Assembly: GCF_051233475.1 (NCBI RefSeq)
Contig: NZ_JBKFGH010000013.1
Location: forward strand, 62,001-126,000
Source of the DNA: Bacillus_BU sp051233475
Lineage (GTDB): Bacteria > Bacillota > Bacilli > Bacillales > Cytobacillaceae
Length of the DNA stretch: 64,000 bases
Reading direction: 5' to 3'
In this document: positions 1-7,425 of the stretch, piece by piece
How the letters are laid out: each line of letters opens with the position of its first letter
Position numbering within the stretch: the first letter of the stretch is position 1
Made by a program: the position numbers and the translations under genes
The notes under the pieces: generated by a model
Seen by the model: the letters and a program-made list of their open reading frames with translations, nothing else
Database searches by the model: none
Told to the model about the DNA's origin: nothing

Positions 1-511
1 GTACCTTAATATCTGTTTCTGCTTTGATTTCCTTTAATAAACTTTTCAATGATTGGTATAAATAAATTTGGTCAGCCTCTTGGGGCGGTGTCCGTAAATT
101 TTGAATGGAGTAGCGAATGTCATCATAGATGTGCTGGACGGTCTGTTTGATTTTATCAACTTCGGCTAATTCTGGACCAGTCAGGTGCTTTTCTAACTTA
201 TTTACTTTAACAGATAATAAAAAGAGAGATTGAGAGATTCCGTCATGGAGGTCTTGAGAAATATTTTGACGTTCCTCCATCATTGCCTTATAAGCACGCT
301 CTTGGTTCAATTCTTCTTGAATTTTTTCCAGTCTTTTAAACAAAGGAGTTGAAAAAATTAACGTAAAGAAAATAACAATCAGTGGTGAAAGCCAGTTCCC
401 TGTATCCATTGAAATATATGGAAGTAAGAATTCATGGCGAATGTACTCCCATAACCCCACCATAAATGCTGGTGAAAGCAAAATAGACCATTTAATCAAT
501 GAATAGGACAT
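1..511 (-). CDS. Sensor histidine kinase, NarX/DegS-like (partial, N-terminal part)
   Basis: The gene runs off the left edge; about 170 N-terminal residues are visible. The start is an ATG at 511 preceded by AGAGGGG at good spacing. The N-terminus has two hydrophobic stretches (about residues 5-25 and 40-55), then a coiled linker and the HisKA_3 phosphoacceptor motif ERQNISQDLHDGISQSL with its histidine. This motif defines kinases that pair with LuxR/NarL-type response regulators. No PAS, GAF or HAMP domain is visible before the phosphoacceptor, so the sensed signal is unknown. The catalytic ATPase domain and any partner regulator lie outside the window. Family assignment is firm; the role is not. 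Confidence 0.85.
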   Translation of the reverse strand, partial: MSYSLIKWSILLSPAFMVGLWEYIRHEFLLPYISMDTGNWLSPLIVIFFTLIFSTPLFKRLEKIQEELNQERAYKAMMEERQNISQDLHDGISQSLFLLSVKVNKLEKHLTGPELAEVDKIKQTVQHIYDDIRYSIQNLRTPPQEADQIYLYQSLKSLLKEIKAETDIKV

Positions 512-751
512 AATTTGAATCCCCTCTATCAATTTATCAGAATTTATCAGAATAGTACGTCGTTTATGTCGCCTTTAGTATAACATTAAAAGCAAAGCTG
601 CTCCAAAAAAATCATTATTCCTACTAATTCCTATCCTCTATCATTAGTGAAAGCACTCTAAGGATTAATGTCGAATTTTTTTGAAAAAATATTTTAATTA
701 AGGGAATACTACCGTATAATGTGAACTAAAAAGTGAAAAAGAGGATCATTT

Positions 752-1651
752 ATGAACCAAGAAATTTTTTCGAAAATAAATCGCTTTAAGGAAGAACAAA
801 AAAATCGCGGCCGTTTGCTGATTAATTGTCCTGACCAACCGGGAATTGTTGCTGCTGTTTCTAAATTTTTATTTGATCATAATGCTAACATTATTGAATC
901 AAGTCAATATTCTACTAATCCCGTAGGTGGAAATTTCTTTATTCGAATTGAGTTTGAATGTCCAGGTCTACAAGCGAAAAAGGAAGAGTTGAATCGTCAG
1001 TTCCTTGAGATTGCCGAGACATTTAATATGGATTGGAAACTGTCGCTTGTTTCAGAAGTCAAAAAAATTGCTATTTTTGTTTCGAAGGAGCTCCATTGTT
1101 TAAGGGAGCTTTTATGGGAATGGCAAAGTGGTGACTTGATGACGGAGATTGCTTTAGTGGTTAGTAACCATGAAGATTCCCGGGAAATAATTGAATCATT
1201 AGGGATACCGTTTTATTATATTCCAGCAAGTAAAGAGAATCGCGCTGAGGTTGAATCAAAGCAATTGCAGCTTTTGAAAGAGCATGAAGTGGATGCGATC
1301 ATTCTTGCCCGTTATATGCAAATCCTTACGCCAGCGTTTGTGGCGGCTCATCCATTTAAGATTATTAACATTCATCATTCCTTCTTGCCTGCATTTGTTG
1401 GGGCAAGACCTTATGATCGAGCCTATCAACGTGGAGTAAAGCTGATTGGAGCTACTTCGCATTATGTAACGAATGATCTTGATGAAGGGCCGATTATTGA
1501 ACAGGATACGATGCGCGTGGATCACCGCGATCAAGTTGAGGATTTGAAAAAAATCGGTCGTTCCATCGAACGAAGCGTGCTAGCTCGAGCCGTCCGTTGG
1601 CACTTAGAGGACCGGATTATCGTTCATGGGAATAAGACAATTGTATTTTAA
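752..1651 (+). CDS. purU: Formyltetrahydrofolate deformylase PurU
   Basis: Hydrolyses 10-formyl-THF to formate and THF, which balances the one-carbon pool and supplies formate. The 299-residue length is normal. An N-terminal ACT domain (about residues 20-95, opening with LLINCPDQPGIVAAVS) is followed by a formyltransferase-type domain (about 100-285). The catalytic Asn/His of the family lie in NIHHSFLPAF, and the downstream SHYVTNDLDEGPIIEQD contains the conserved aspartate. The ATG at 752 follows AGAGGATC. A TATAAT at 715-720 is a plausible -10. The gene stands alone, with a hairpin after its stop. The formate it makes is a substrate of the formate dehydrogenase encoded later in this window. 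Confidence 0.95.
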   Translation: MNQEIFSKINRFKEEQKNRGRLLINCPDQPGIVAAVSKFLFDHNANIIESSQYSTNPVGGNFFIRIEFECPGLQAKKEELNRQFLEIAETFNMDWKLSLVSEVKKIAIFVSKELHCLRELLWEWQSGDLMTEIALVVSNHEDSREIIESLGIPFYYIPASKENRAEVESKQLQLLKEHEVDAIILARYMQILTPAFVAAHPFKIINIHHSFLPAFVGARPYDRAYQRGVKLIGATSHYVTNDLDEGPIIEQDTMRVDHRDQVEDLKKIGRSIERSVLARAVRWHLEDRIIVHGNKTIVF

Positions 1652-1661
1652 CAATAAAGAC

Positions 1662-1690
1662 AGGCTGGCTCGAGTGAGTCAGCCTATCTA
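1662..1690. terminator. Hairpin between purU and the convergent cupin gene
   Basis: A ten-base-pair stem (AGGCTGGCTC with GAGTCAGCCT, one G-T wobble) sits between two convergent stop codons. The T-tract is weak on both sides, so termination is plausible but not certain. Confidence 0.55.
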
Positions 1691-1699
1691 TTAGAATCG

Positions 1700-2041
1700 T
1701 TAAATATTTTGTACGTATCGTTCATCTGGAACCTTGTTTAACATAACGTATAAGCTGACAGGGTCATTTCCGTTATTTTCAAAGGCTAAATCCTCTTCAC
1801 CGGAGCAATGGACAACATCATTTTGACTGACCTCTGTAGTTGCTCCGTCAATCGTGAAGGTCCCGCTGCCATTGAGAACCAATAAATACACTTCTGTTCC
1901 TGGATGTTTATGAGTAGGAAGAGCTTGTCCAGGCATGAAATTTAACACAAACACCGTGCTGTCCCCTTTTTGAAAAACAATTCTTTTCGTAAAGCGCTCA
2001 TCATTATATTCCTTCGCTACATCAACTGATTTTTTTTCCAT
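1700..2041 (-). CDS. Small cupin-domain protein
   Basis: A 113-residue single-domain cupin. The beta-barrel motifs are visible as PGQALPTHKHPGTEVYLLVL and, further on, NDVVHCSGEEDLAFENNG. The His/His/Glu of the first motif would bind a metal. A TTG six bases upstream is possible, but GGAGGG sits eight bases before the ATG at 2041 and only two from the TTG, so the ATG is chosen. The gene is divergent from the FNR-type regulator. Its promoter has a perfect FNR box with a TATCCT -10-like hexamer (2106-2111, minus strand) at class II spacing, so anaerobic activation is inferred. Substrate unknown. Confidence 0.8.
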   Translation of the reverse strand: MEKKSVDVAKEYNDERFTKRIVFQKGDSTVFVLNFMPGQALPTHKHPGTEVYLLVLNGSGTFTIDGATTEVSQNDVVHCSGEEDLAFENNGNDPVSLYVMLNKVPDERYVQNI

Positions 2042-2105
2042 ACTCAAATCCCTCCGAATAATTTATTATTTAGTCGTTTTGAAAAATTTAATATCTTATA
2101 GGTTA

Positions 2106-2147
2106 AGGATAACGATTTTTACTAAACTAATCCTTGATTTACATCAA
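2106..2147 (-). promoter_or_regulatory. FNR box TTGAT-N4-ATCAA (2134-2147) with class II -10 for the cupin gene
   Basis: TTGATTTACATCAA at 2134-2147 is a perfect match to the E. coli FNR consensus. Its centre (2140.5) is 32 bp from the centre of a TATCCT hexamer on the minus strand (2106-2111), equivalent to about -41.5 from transcription start. The same box could also control the FNR-type gene that starts at 2237. Confidence 0.8.
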
Positions 2148-2236
2148 GAATAGTATGATCTGTTATGGTGATTTATAGCACTATTTTTCTTGGGCAAATC
2201 GTTTATGATAATAGATAAAGAAATAAATGAGGTGAG

Positions 2237-2929
2237 ATGATGAACTGCCATTGCCAAACGCATACTGGATCCTGTGTGAAAAATGTCCCGATATTCAAAG
2301 GCTTAGATGACGATGAATTATGCCTTGTTCAAAAGGCAGTTATCAGTCAAACCTACCGAAAGGGAGAATATATTTTTCAAGAAGGAGAGCCGTCTGATTC
2401 TCTCTATATTGTTCATAAGGGTCTTGTTAAGGTTTCAAAGATTTCTGATGAGGGGAAAGAACAGATTATTCGGCTCCTATTCCCAGGTGATTTTTTTGGT
2501 CAATATGCCCTTTTAGAAAATAAACAACACTATGCCCACGCAGAGGTACTAGAGGGAACGTCGGTTTGCCTCATCCACAAGGACAAATTCCGCTCCATCC
2601 TAGAACGCAATCCCAATATAGCGATGAAATATATGTTAGTGCTGAGTGAAAGATTACAAGCGGCTGATGAATGGATTGGAGCAATCAGTTTAATGGAGGT
2701 TGAACGGCGACTTGCTAAAGCCCTTCTCACATTTTATGAGAAGGAGCAAAAGGATGAGTTTGAGCTTCCGGTTTCAAAAAAGGATTTAGCTGCGTTAATC
2801 GGGACAACCCCCGAAACGTTAAGCCGAAAATTCGTTTACTTTCAAACACTAGACTTGATCGATTTAAAAGGCAGAAAAGGCGTTAAGATAAAAGATGTTG
2901 AAAGATGGAAGGAAATTGCTAACTATTAA
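2237..2929 (+). CDS. Crp/Fnr-family regulator with E. coli FNR-like cysteine set
   Basis: A 230-residue regulator with an N-terminal cyclic-nucleotide-binding fold (about 18-140), a dimer helix and a C-terminal winged HTH (about 170-225). Cysteines at 4, 6 and 13 and a fourth at 111 (TSVCLIH) match the layout of the four [4Fe-4S] ligands of E. coli FNR (20, 23, 29, 122), although the N-terminal spacing differs. The recognition helix reads TPETLSRKF; its E..SR corresponds to the residues with which E. coli FNR reads TTGAT half-sites. Perfect TTGAT-N4-ATCAA boxes lie at 2134 and 3290. Two adjacent ATGs (2237, 2240) are possible; the second has better spacing from GAGGTG. An oxygen-sensing role is inferred. 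It differs from B. subtilis Fnr, whose ligands are C-terminal. Confidence 0.88.
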   Translation: MMNCHCQTHTGSCVKNVPIFKGLDDDELCLVQKAVISQTYRKGEYIFQEGEPSDSLYIVHKGLVKVSKISDEGKEQIIRLLFPGDFFGQYALLENKQHYAHAEVLEGTSVCLIHKDKFRSILERNPNIAMKYMLVLSERLQAADEWIGAISLMEVERRLAKALLTFYEKEQKDEFELPVSKKDLAALIGTTPETLSRKFVYFQTLDLIDLKGRKGVKIKDVERWKEIANY

Positions 2930-2934
2930 CAAAC

Positions 2935-2970
2935 AAGAGGCTGATCCCAAAAAAGGGTCAGCCTCTTATT
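2935..2970. terminator. Strong bidirectional terminator
   Basis: A stem of about 13 bp (AAGAGGCTGATCCC with GGGTCAGCCTCTT, one bulged T), an A6 loop and flanking A/T tracts. It serves the FNR-type gene on plus and the DUF2249 gene on minus. Confidence 0.85.
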
Positions 2971-3218
2971 TAATTCATTTTTAATGAAAGCAAACGGTAA
3001 TGTCCTGGTCCTAGTTCATTCATAACACACTCAAGCCCTAATTGTTCAAGTGCAGCAATGAGCGGTCGGCCCGGATGCGGCAAATGAATCTCAAAAACGG
3101 TCCCCTTACCGGCCATTTGAACCGTTTCAATAATTTCGTTGCGCGGATGGATCCCCTGTTTAACCATTTCACGAACATCAATAATCACTCTTACACCCTC
3201 ATATTTTACTGGTAACAT
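2970..3218 (-). CDS. DUF2249-domain protein (TusA-like fold)
   Basis: An 82-residue protein with the DUF2249 pattern: VIIDVREM near the N-terminus, HPGRPLIAALEQLG in the middle and ELGPGHYRLL at the end. The family is often found beside FNR-type regulators, cupins and nitrogen-oxide or anaerobic genes, but its biochemical role is not settled. The ATG at 3218 is preceded by AAGGAAG. Upstream is a perfect FNR box (3290-3303) whose centre is exactly 32 bp from a TATAGT hexamer (3262-3267, minus strand), so direct activation by the neighbouring regulator is likely. Confidence 0.8.
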   Translation of the reverse strand: MLPVKYEGVRVIIDVREMVKQGIHPRNEIIETVQMAGKGTVFEIHLPHPGRPLIAALEQLGLECVMNELGPGHYRLLSLKMN

Positions 3219-3261
3219 TTGTGCCCACTTCCTTTCACAGTATTTTGGATTCGTTATCTAA

Positions 3262-3303
3262 ACTATACAAACATTTTTATTCATAATCCTTGATACATAT
3301 CAA
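3262..3303 (-). promoter_or_regulatory. FNR box TTGAT-N4-ATCAA (3290-3303) with class II -10 for the DUF2249 gene
   Basis: TTGATACATATCAA at 3290-3303 is a perfect dyad. TATAGT on the minus strand (3262-3267) lies 32 bp away centre to centre. On plus, a TAGAAT at 3322-3327 could be the -10 of the DUF2680 gene, but its spacing from the box is 28 bp. Confidence 0.82.
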
Positions 3304-3411
3304 GTGGACGAATGGAAATAATAGAATCGGAAAAAACTATTTGGAAAAACATACATAATCAAAATAAAACTGGAAAATAATAAATTGACCAATAAAAAAG
3401 GAGGATTTTTA

Positions 3412-3759
3412 ATGCGAAAATTACTATGGAGCACGATGGTCTGTTTGCTTCTTTCGGCTACTACCTTTTCGGTGGCTTATGGACAAAATAATGGAGATAA
3501 GCAAAACCTGCAAGCACAACCAGAAGTTCAGTTAACTGAACAACAGAAAACAGAGTTAGCAAAGTTACATAAGGATATTCTGGATAAAAAGAAAGAAATG
3601 GTTCAAAAATACGTTGAATTCGGTGTAATTGAAGAGGAAAAAGGACAAATGATGATCGCCCATTTTGAGAAACACTATGAAATGCTTGAACAAAATGGTT
3701 TCATGATGAAGCTCCCCCCTCACCCTATGAAAAGTGATATGCCTAAAAAACAACCATAA
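3412..3759 (+). CDS. Secreted DUF2680 (YckD-like) protein
   Basis: A 115-residue protein with a signal peptide (MRKLLWSTMVCLLLSATTFS, cleavage probably near AYG-QN) and a DUF2680 helical hairpin: QLTEQQKTELAKLHKDI, then VEFGVIEEEKGQMMIAHFEK. The mature protein is exported and ends in a Pro/Met/Lys-rich tail. The ATG at 3412 has AAGGAGG seven bases upstream; an in-frame TTG at 3385 has none. The function of DUF2680 proteins is unknown. This gene is the plus-strand side of the divergent FNR-box promoter, so it may belong to the anaerobic regulon. Confidence 0.82.
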   Translation: MRKLLWSTMVCLLLSATTFSVAYGQNNGDKQNLQAQPEVQLTEQQKTELAKLHKDILDKKKEMVQKYVEFGVIEEEKGQMMIAHFEKHYEMLEQNGFMMKLPPHPMKSDMPKKQP

Positions 3760-3762
3760 AAG

Positions 3763-3794
3763 AGAGCTCAGTCACGGACTGAGCTCTTTATTTA
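3763..3794 (+). terminator. Rho-independent terminator after the DUF2680 gene
   Basis: Perfect 11-bp stem AGAGCTCAGTC / GACTGAGCTCT with a three-base loop, followed by TTATTTA. Confidence 0.85.
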
Positions 3795-3842
3795 CGATGA
3801 AAATCCGCTATACTGAAAGATATCAAAAAAGGAGCGGAGAGC

Positions 3843-4319
3843 ATGGCACAGGCAAAAACAAATGCGATGAGGATATTGGATGCACAAAAAATCGCCTATC
3901 AAACGTACCAGTATGATAATAAAGATGGGAAAATTGACGGTGTATCAGTTGCAGAAAAAATAAATAAGCAAACAGTAATGGTATACAAAACGCTTGTGGC
4001 ACAAGGAGCAAGTAAAAATGTATATGTGTTTGTCATTCCAGTTGAGGAAGAATTAGACTTAAAAAAAGCGGCAAAGGCTGCAGGAGAAAAGAAATTAGAA
4101 ATGCTTCCTGTAAAAGATATTCAAGCATTTACCGGATATATCCGCGGCGGCTGCTCACCAATAGGCATGAAAAAGTTGTATTCAACCTTTATAGATGATT
4201 CAGCATTAAAATTAGAGTCGATGATTGTCAGCGGCGGGAAAATCGGTCTGCAAATTGAGCTTAACGTTGAAAGTCTAATAAAACTAACCGCCGCAGAAAC
4301 TCAATCCATTACAAAATAA
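3843..4319 (+). CDS. ybaK: Cys-tRNA(Pro) deacylase, YbaK/EbsC type
   Basis: Clears mischarged Cys-tRNA(Pro) in trans after ProRS. At 158 residues it covers the whole single-domain YbaK family. The catalytic lysine of the family lies in VMVYKTLVAQG (about residue 49). The family pattern GYIRGGCSPIGMKK (about 98-111) and the closing SGGKIGLQIEL are both intact. The ATG at 3843 has GGAGCGGAG just upstream. It is a single gene between two hairpins. Confidence 0.93.
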   Translation: MAQAKTNAMRILDAQKIAYQTYQYDNKDGKIDGVSVAEKINKQTVMVYKTLVAQGASKNVYVFVIPVEEELDLKKAAKAAGEKKLEMLPVKDIQAFTGYIRGGCSPIGMKKLYSTFIDDSALKLESMIVSGGKIGLQIELNVESLIKLTAAETQSITK

Positions 4320-4331
4320 AGTTTTATACGA

Positions 4332-4423
4332 CCTTTTGTTAAAGAATCTTACAAGATGGGCATACACCTATGAAAAGCATTTGGCATAAAGTGAAGGGAG
4401 TGTAAGTACTTTTAACAAAAAGG
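4332..4423 (+). promoter_or_regulatory. Long inverted repeat in the leader of the tandem P-loop ATPase gene
   Basis: The arm 4332-4352 (CCTTTTGTTAAAGAATCTTAC) and the arm 4402-4423 are imperfect reverse complements across about 50 nt. The right arm reaches into the AAAAAGGAG ribosome-binding site of the gene starting at 4433. A folded leader could therefore limit translation; this is inference. Confidence 0.45.
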
Positions 4424-4432
4424 AGTGGGTGT

Positions 4433-5524
4433 ATGGCTGCAAAGATTTTAAATTACTATGCAGGTGGTAATACAGCAAAGGGTTTTTACAGCTTATACGA
4501 ATCAAGCTTAAAAGATTTAGATAAACTTTTTATTTTAAAAGGTGGGCCAGGGACCGGTAAATCAACATTAATGAAGCGAATCGGTCAATCTTTCTATGAA
4601 AAAGGCTTCGACATTGAATATTTACATTGTTCTTCAGATAATAGCTCAATCGATGGTGTAAAAATCCCAGCATTGAAAGCGGGCATTGTTGACGGCACAG
4701 CTCCCCATGTAATTGAACCAAAGGCGCCTGGAGCGGTTGAGGAATATGTGAATTTAGGTGAAGCGTGGTATACCGCGAGTTTAACAGCTCAAAAAGGCGT
4801 CATCCTCGAGCTGACACATAAAGTGAGTGAATCTTTTCAGCAGGCATACGCCCTATTTGCAGAAGCCCTCAAGATTCATGACGAATGGGAAGAAATCTAT
4901 ATAGATAACATGGATTTTCAGAAGGCAAATGAATTTACTAGCCAGCTAATTCAAGAGCTTTTTGCAAATAAGATCGGGACTGGGGAATCGGTTGTTCGTC
5001 ACCGCTTTTTAGGAGCCGCTACCCCTAAAGGGGCGGTCGATTTTGTCCAAAACTTAACAGAAGATACACCAAATCGGTATTTTATTAAAGGTCGTCCCGG
5101 GTCTGGAAAATCGACCCTCTTAAAAAAATTAGTTAGCCACGCTGAGGCTAATGGCTTTGATGTAGAGGTTTATCACTGCGGATTTGACCCTAACAGTCTT
5201 GATATGGTTATTGTCCGAGAATTAGGCTTTTCCATTTTTGATAGCACAGCCCCTCATGAATATTTCCCGTCTCGCCAAGGAGACGAGATCATCGATATGT
5301 ATGAGCATTTAATCACCCCGGGAACGGATGAAAAATATCAAAAGGAACTGACTGAAATCTCGAACCGCTATAAAGAAAAGATGCGAGAAGCCATCTCCTT
5401 TTTGGCTCAAGCTAAAGCTTATCATGATGAGCTCGAAGAAATTTATCGCCCGGCACTGAATTTCGAGAAATTAGATCAGATAGCCGAAGAAATCCAAACG
5501 AAACTAACTGCCTTAATAAAATAA
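4433..5524 (+). CDS. Tandem P-loop ATPase of unknown function (PRK06851-like)
   Basis: 363 residues built from two copies of one NTPase unit. Each copy has a Walker A: GGPGTGKSTLMK (about residues 37-48) and GRPGSGKSTLLKK (about 222-234). Each is followed by the same pattern, a YxHC motif (YLHCSSDNSSIDG and VYHCGFDPNSLDM) and then D-T/S-APH (VDGTAPHVIEP and FDSTAPHEYFP). Each half ends in a long helix with E(E)IY: HDEWEEIYIDNMDF and HDELEEIYRPALNF. The protein is cytosolic, with no membrane segment. Proteins with this architecture occur in Bacilli and Clostridia without an assigned role. The leader inverted repeat and strong terminator mark it as a single-gene unit. Confidence 0.8.
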   Translation: MAAKILNYYAGGNTAKGFYSLYESSLKDLDKLFILKGGPGTGKSTLMKRIGQSFYEKGFDIEYLHCSSDNSSIDGVKIPALKAGIVDGTAPHVIEPKAPGAVEEYVNLGEAWYTASLTAQKGVILELTHKVSESFQQAYALFAEALKIHDEWEEIYIDNMDFQKANEFTSQLIQELFANKIGTGESVVRHRFLGAATPKGAVDFVQNLTEDTPNRYFIKGRPGSGKSTLLKKLVSHAEANGFDVEVYHCGFDPNSLDMVIVRELGFSIFDSTAPHEYFPSRQGDEIIDMYEHLITPGTDEKYQKELTEISNRYKEKMREAISFLAQAKAYHDELEEIYRPALNFEKLDQIAEEIQTKLTALIK

Positions 5525-5571
5525 AAATAAAGAAGGTATACCCCTGTTCGAGGTATACCTTCTTTATTTTT
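5525..5571 (+). terminator. Very strong terminator after the tandem ATPase gene
   Basis: Perfect 18-bp stem beginning AAATAAAGAAGGTATACC with a nine-base loop and a T-rich tail. Confidence 0.9.
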
Positions 5572-5850
5572 AGGCTCTGTTATTATTCATTGTTGATTTT
5601 CGAGTAGGTATGAGAACGTATAAGCGGAGAATTTCCGGCTAATGTATATAGAGTCAGCTTAATAAGCAAATATAAGCGGAGATATTCCGATTAACTGCTC
5701 TAAATAAGACAAAATTCAAAGATTTGGAACAAATAAGCGGAAAAACTCCGCTTATTTTTAAGGAAATATGAGTAATTCCCAATTTAAACGGAATTTTTCC
5801 GTTTATTTTTCAAACACAATGAAATCAACATTCAGTATTAACAGAGCCTA
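5571..5850. repeat. Shell-and-core intergenic element with four CGGA-N5-TCCG units
   Basis: Two 30-bp inverted arms (5571-5600 and 5821-5850, 25 of 30 positions matching, outer 12 perfect: TAGGCTCTGTTA) enclose about 220 bp. Inside are four dyads CGGA-N5-TCCG at 5625, 5677, 5738 and 5789, usually within ATAAGCGGA...TCCGCTTAT, spaced 52, 61 and 51 bp. The inner part of the arms (TGTTGATT / AATCAACA) is the same sequence that bounds the 129-bp element elsewhere in the window. The element lies between convergent genes and nothing in it looks coding. Confidence 0.75.
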
Positions 5851-5856
5851 TTTTTA

Positions 5857-7221
5857 TTAAAAAATGATATGTGCAATAATTACGATAACAGGCAGGGTAA
5901 TAATCGTTCTTTGCAAGAAAATAATCACTAAATCCTTAAATGATACCGGGATTTTTGAACCTAGCAGCAATCCCCCGACTTCTGACATATAAATTAATTG
6001 TGTTACCGAAACACTGGCAACGACAAACCGAGTGAGTTCACTTTCGATACTTGCTGCCATAACAGAAGGCAGGAACATATCAGCAAAACCAACCACCAAG
6101 GTTGCCGAGGCTGCCTTTGCTTCAGGGATTTGCATTAACTCCAACAGCGGAATAAACGGTGTTCCAAGCCATTGGAAGACAGGTGTATATTCAGCAATCA
6201 TAAGTGCTGTTGTCCCAAGAGCCATAACAATAGGAGCAACGCCCATCCACATATCCAGAATATTTTTCCCGCCATCTATGAAAAATTCTTTTACACCTTT
6301 GTTTGATTGAGCTTTTTCAAGCGCCTGCGTTAACCCCCATTGGAATGGAGTATAACCTTCAGGGATTAGCTCTGAGTGCGGTTTTGTTTCGTTTCGAACA
6401 TAGGAATCGGGTTTTCTTGATAATGGAGGAATTCGCGGGCAAACGATTGCCGCAACGACTCCTGCTAAAGTAACAGTTAAATAAAAAGGAACAAATAAAT
6501 GCTCAAGCCCTACTTGAGAAATGACAACGAGACTAAACGTAATCGATACGACTGAAAAAGTTGTCCCAATAATCGCTGCTTCTCTTTTTGTATAAAAGCC
6601 TTCCTCATATTGCTTACTTGTCAATAAAACACCAATTGTCCCATCACCTAGCCAAGAAGCAACACAATCGACGGAAGAACGTCCAGGTAAATTAAAAATG
6701 GGGCGCATTACCTTTACTAATAAAGCTCCAAATAGTTCAAGCAAGCCGAAGTTTAATAGAAGCGGCAAAAACATTCCGGCAAATAGAAAGACTGAAAACA
6801 GAATCGGCAATAAGCTATTTAACAATAAACCGCCTGTATTTTCCGACCAAATCCACTCTGGTCCAATTTTGAACAAGGTTAACACGGCATATACGGCACC
6901 AAGAGCCCTTGCGGCAACCCATATTGGCGAAACATCAAATAATGTTTTTAGAAATGGATTTCTGGCAAGAATGGCAGGTCTTATCATTTTAATCATAATC
7001 GTCACAACAAAAGTAATGACGGTAATAGAGGTCATAATTTGTGGCAGAAAATTGGCTAATCCTGTTTGAACCAAACCGGAAAGGATCGCAATTGGAATTG
7101 TCATTTGACCTTGATAAGATATAGGTAACATAAACAAAATAATTCCTAAAACAGAGGGAACTAAGAATAATAATATATTTACAATGGGTGTTGGTTTTTG
7201 AACCGATAAGGAATCTTTCAC
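5857..7221 (-). CDS. YjiH-family multi-pass membrane protein (nucleoside-recognition/gate domain)
   Basis: 454 residues with about ten to twelve hydrophobic segments and the conserved internal block LVKVMRPIFNLPGRSSVDCVASW followed by GDGTIGVLLTSKQYEEGFYT. The C-terminal half has VVGFADMFLPSVMA. These are features of YjiH-type proteins with nucleoside-recognition (gate) domains; transport substrates are not established. The start is GTG at 7221 with AGGAGA eight bases upstream. No co-transcribed partner is visible: the gene ends against a repeat element and its 5' side faces the divergent AlkD-like gene. Confidence 0.85.
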   Translation of the reverse strand: MKDSLSVQKPTPIVNILLFLVPSVLGIILFMLPISYQGQMTIPIAILSGLVQTGLANFLPQIMTSITVITFVVTIMIKMIRPAILARNPFLKTLFDVSPIWVAARALGAVYAVLTLFKIGPEWIWSENTGGLLLNSLLPILFSVFLFAGMFLPLLLNFGLLELFGALLVKVMRPIFNLPGRSSVDCVASWLGDGTIGVLLTSKQYEEGFYTKREAAIIGTTFSVVSITFSLVVISQVGLEHLFVPFYLTVTLAGVVAAIVCPRIPPLSRKPDSYVRNETKPHSELIPEGYTPFQWGLTQALEKAQSNKGVKEFFIDGGKNILDMWMGVAPIVMALGTTALMIAEYTPVFQWLGTPFIPLLELMQIPEAKAASATLVVGFADMFLPSVMAASIESELTRFVVASVSVTQLIYMSEVGGLLLGSKIPVSFKDLVIIFLQRTIITLPVIVIIAHIIF

Positions 7222-7425
7222 AAGTATTCTCTCCTGAAGTATATTTATAAGCCGAAAATTATTTTAATGCAATATTTTCTGTTTGCCAATCCTTTTTGTC
7301 GAATTTTAAATATTACCTTTTTTAATTATATTTTGTAAAGATAGATTTAATATTTTATTATTTTTAGAAACTGATTTACAAATCAATCACTTATAAATAA
7401 TGACTAAAGAAGGTGTTGGTGGATC

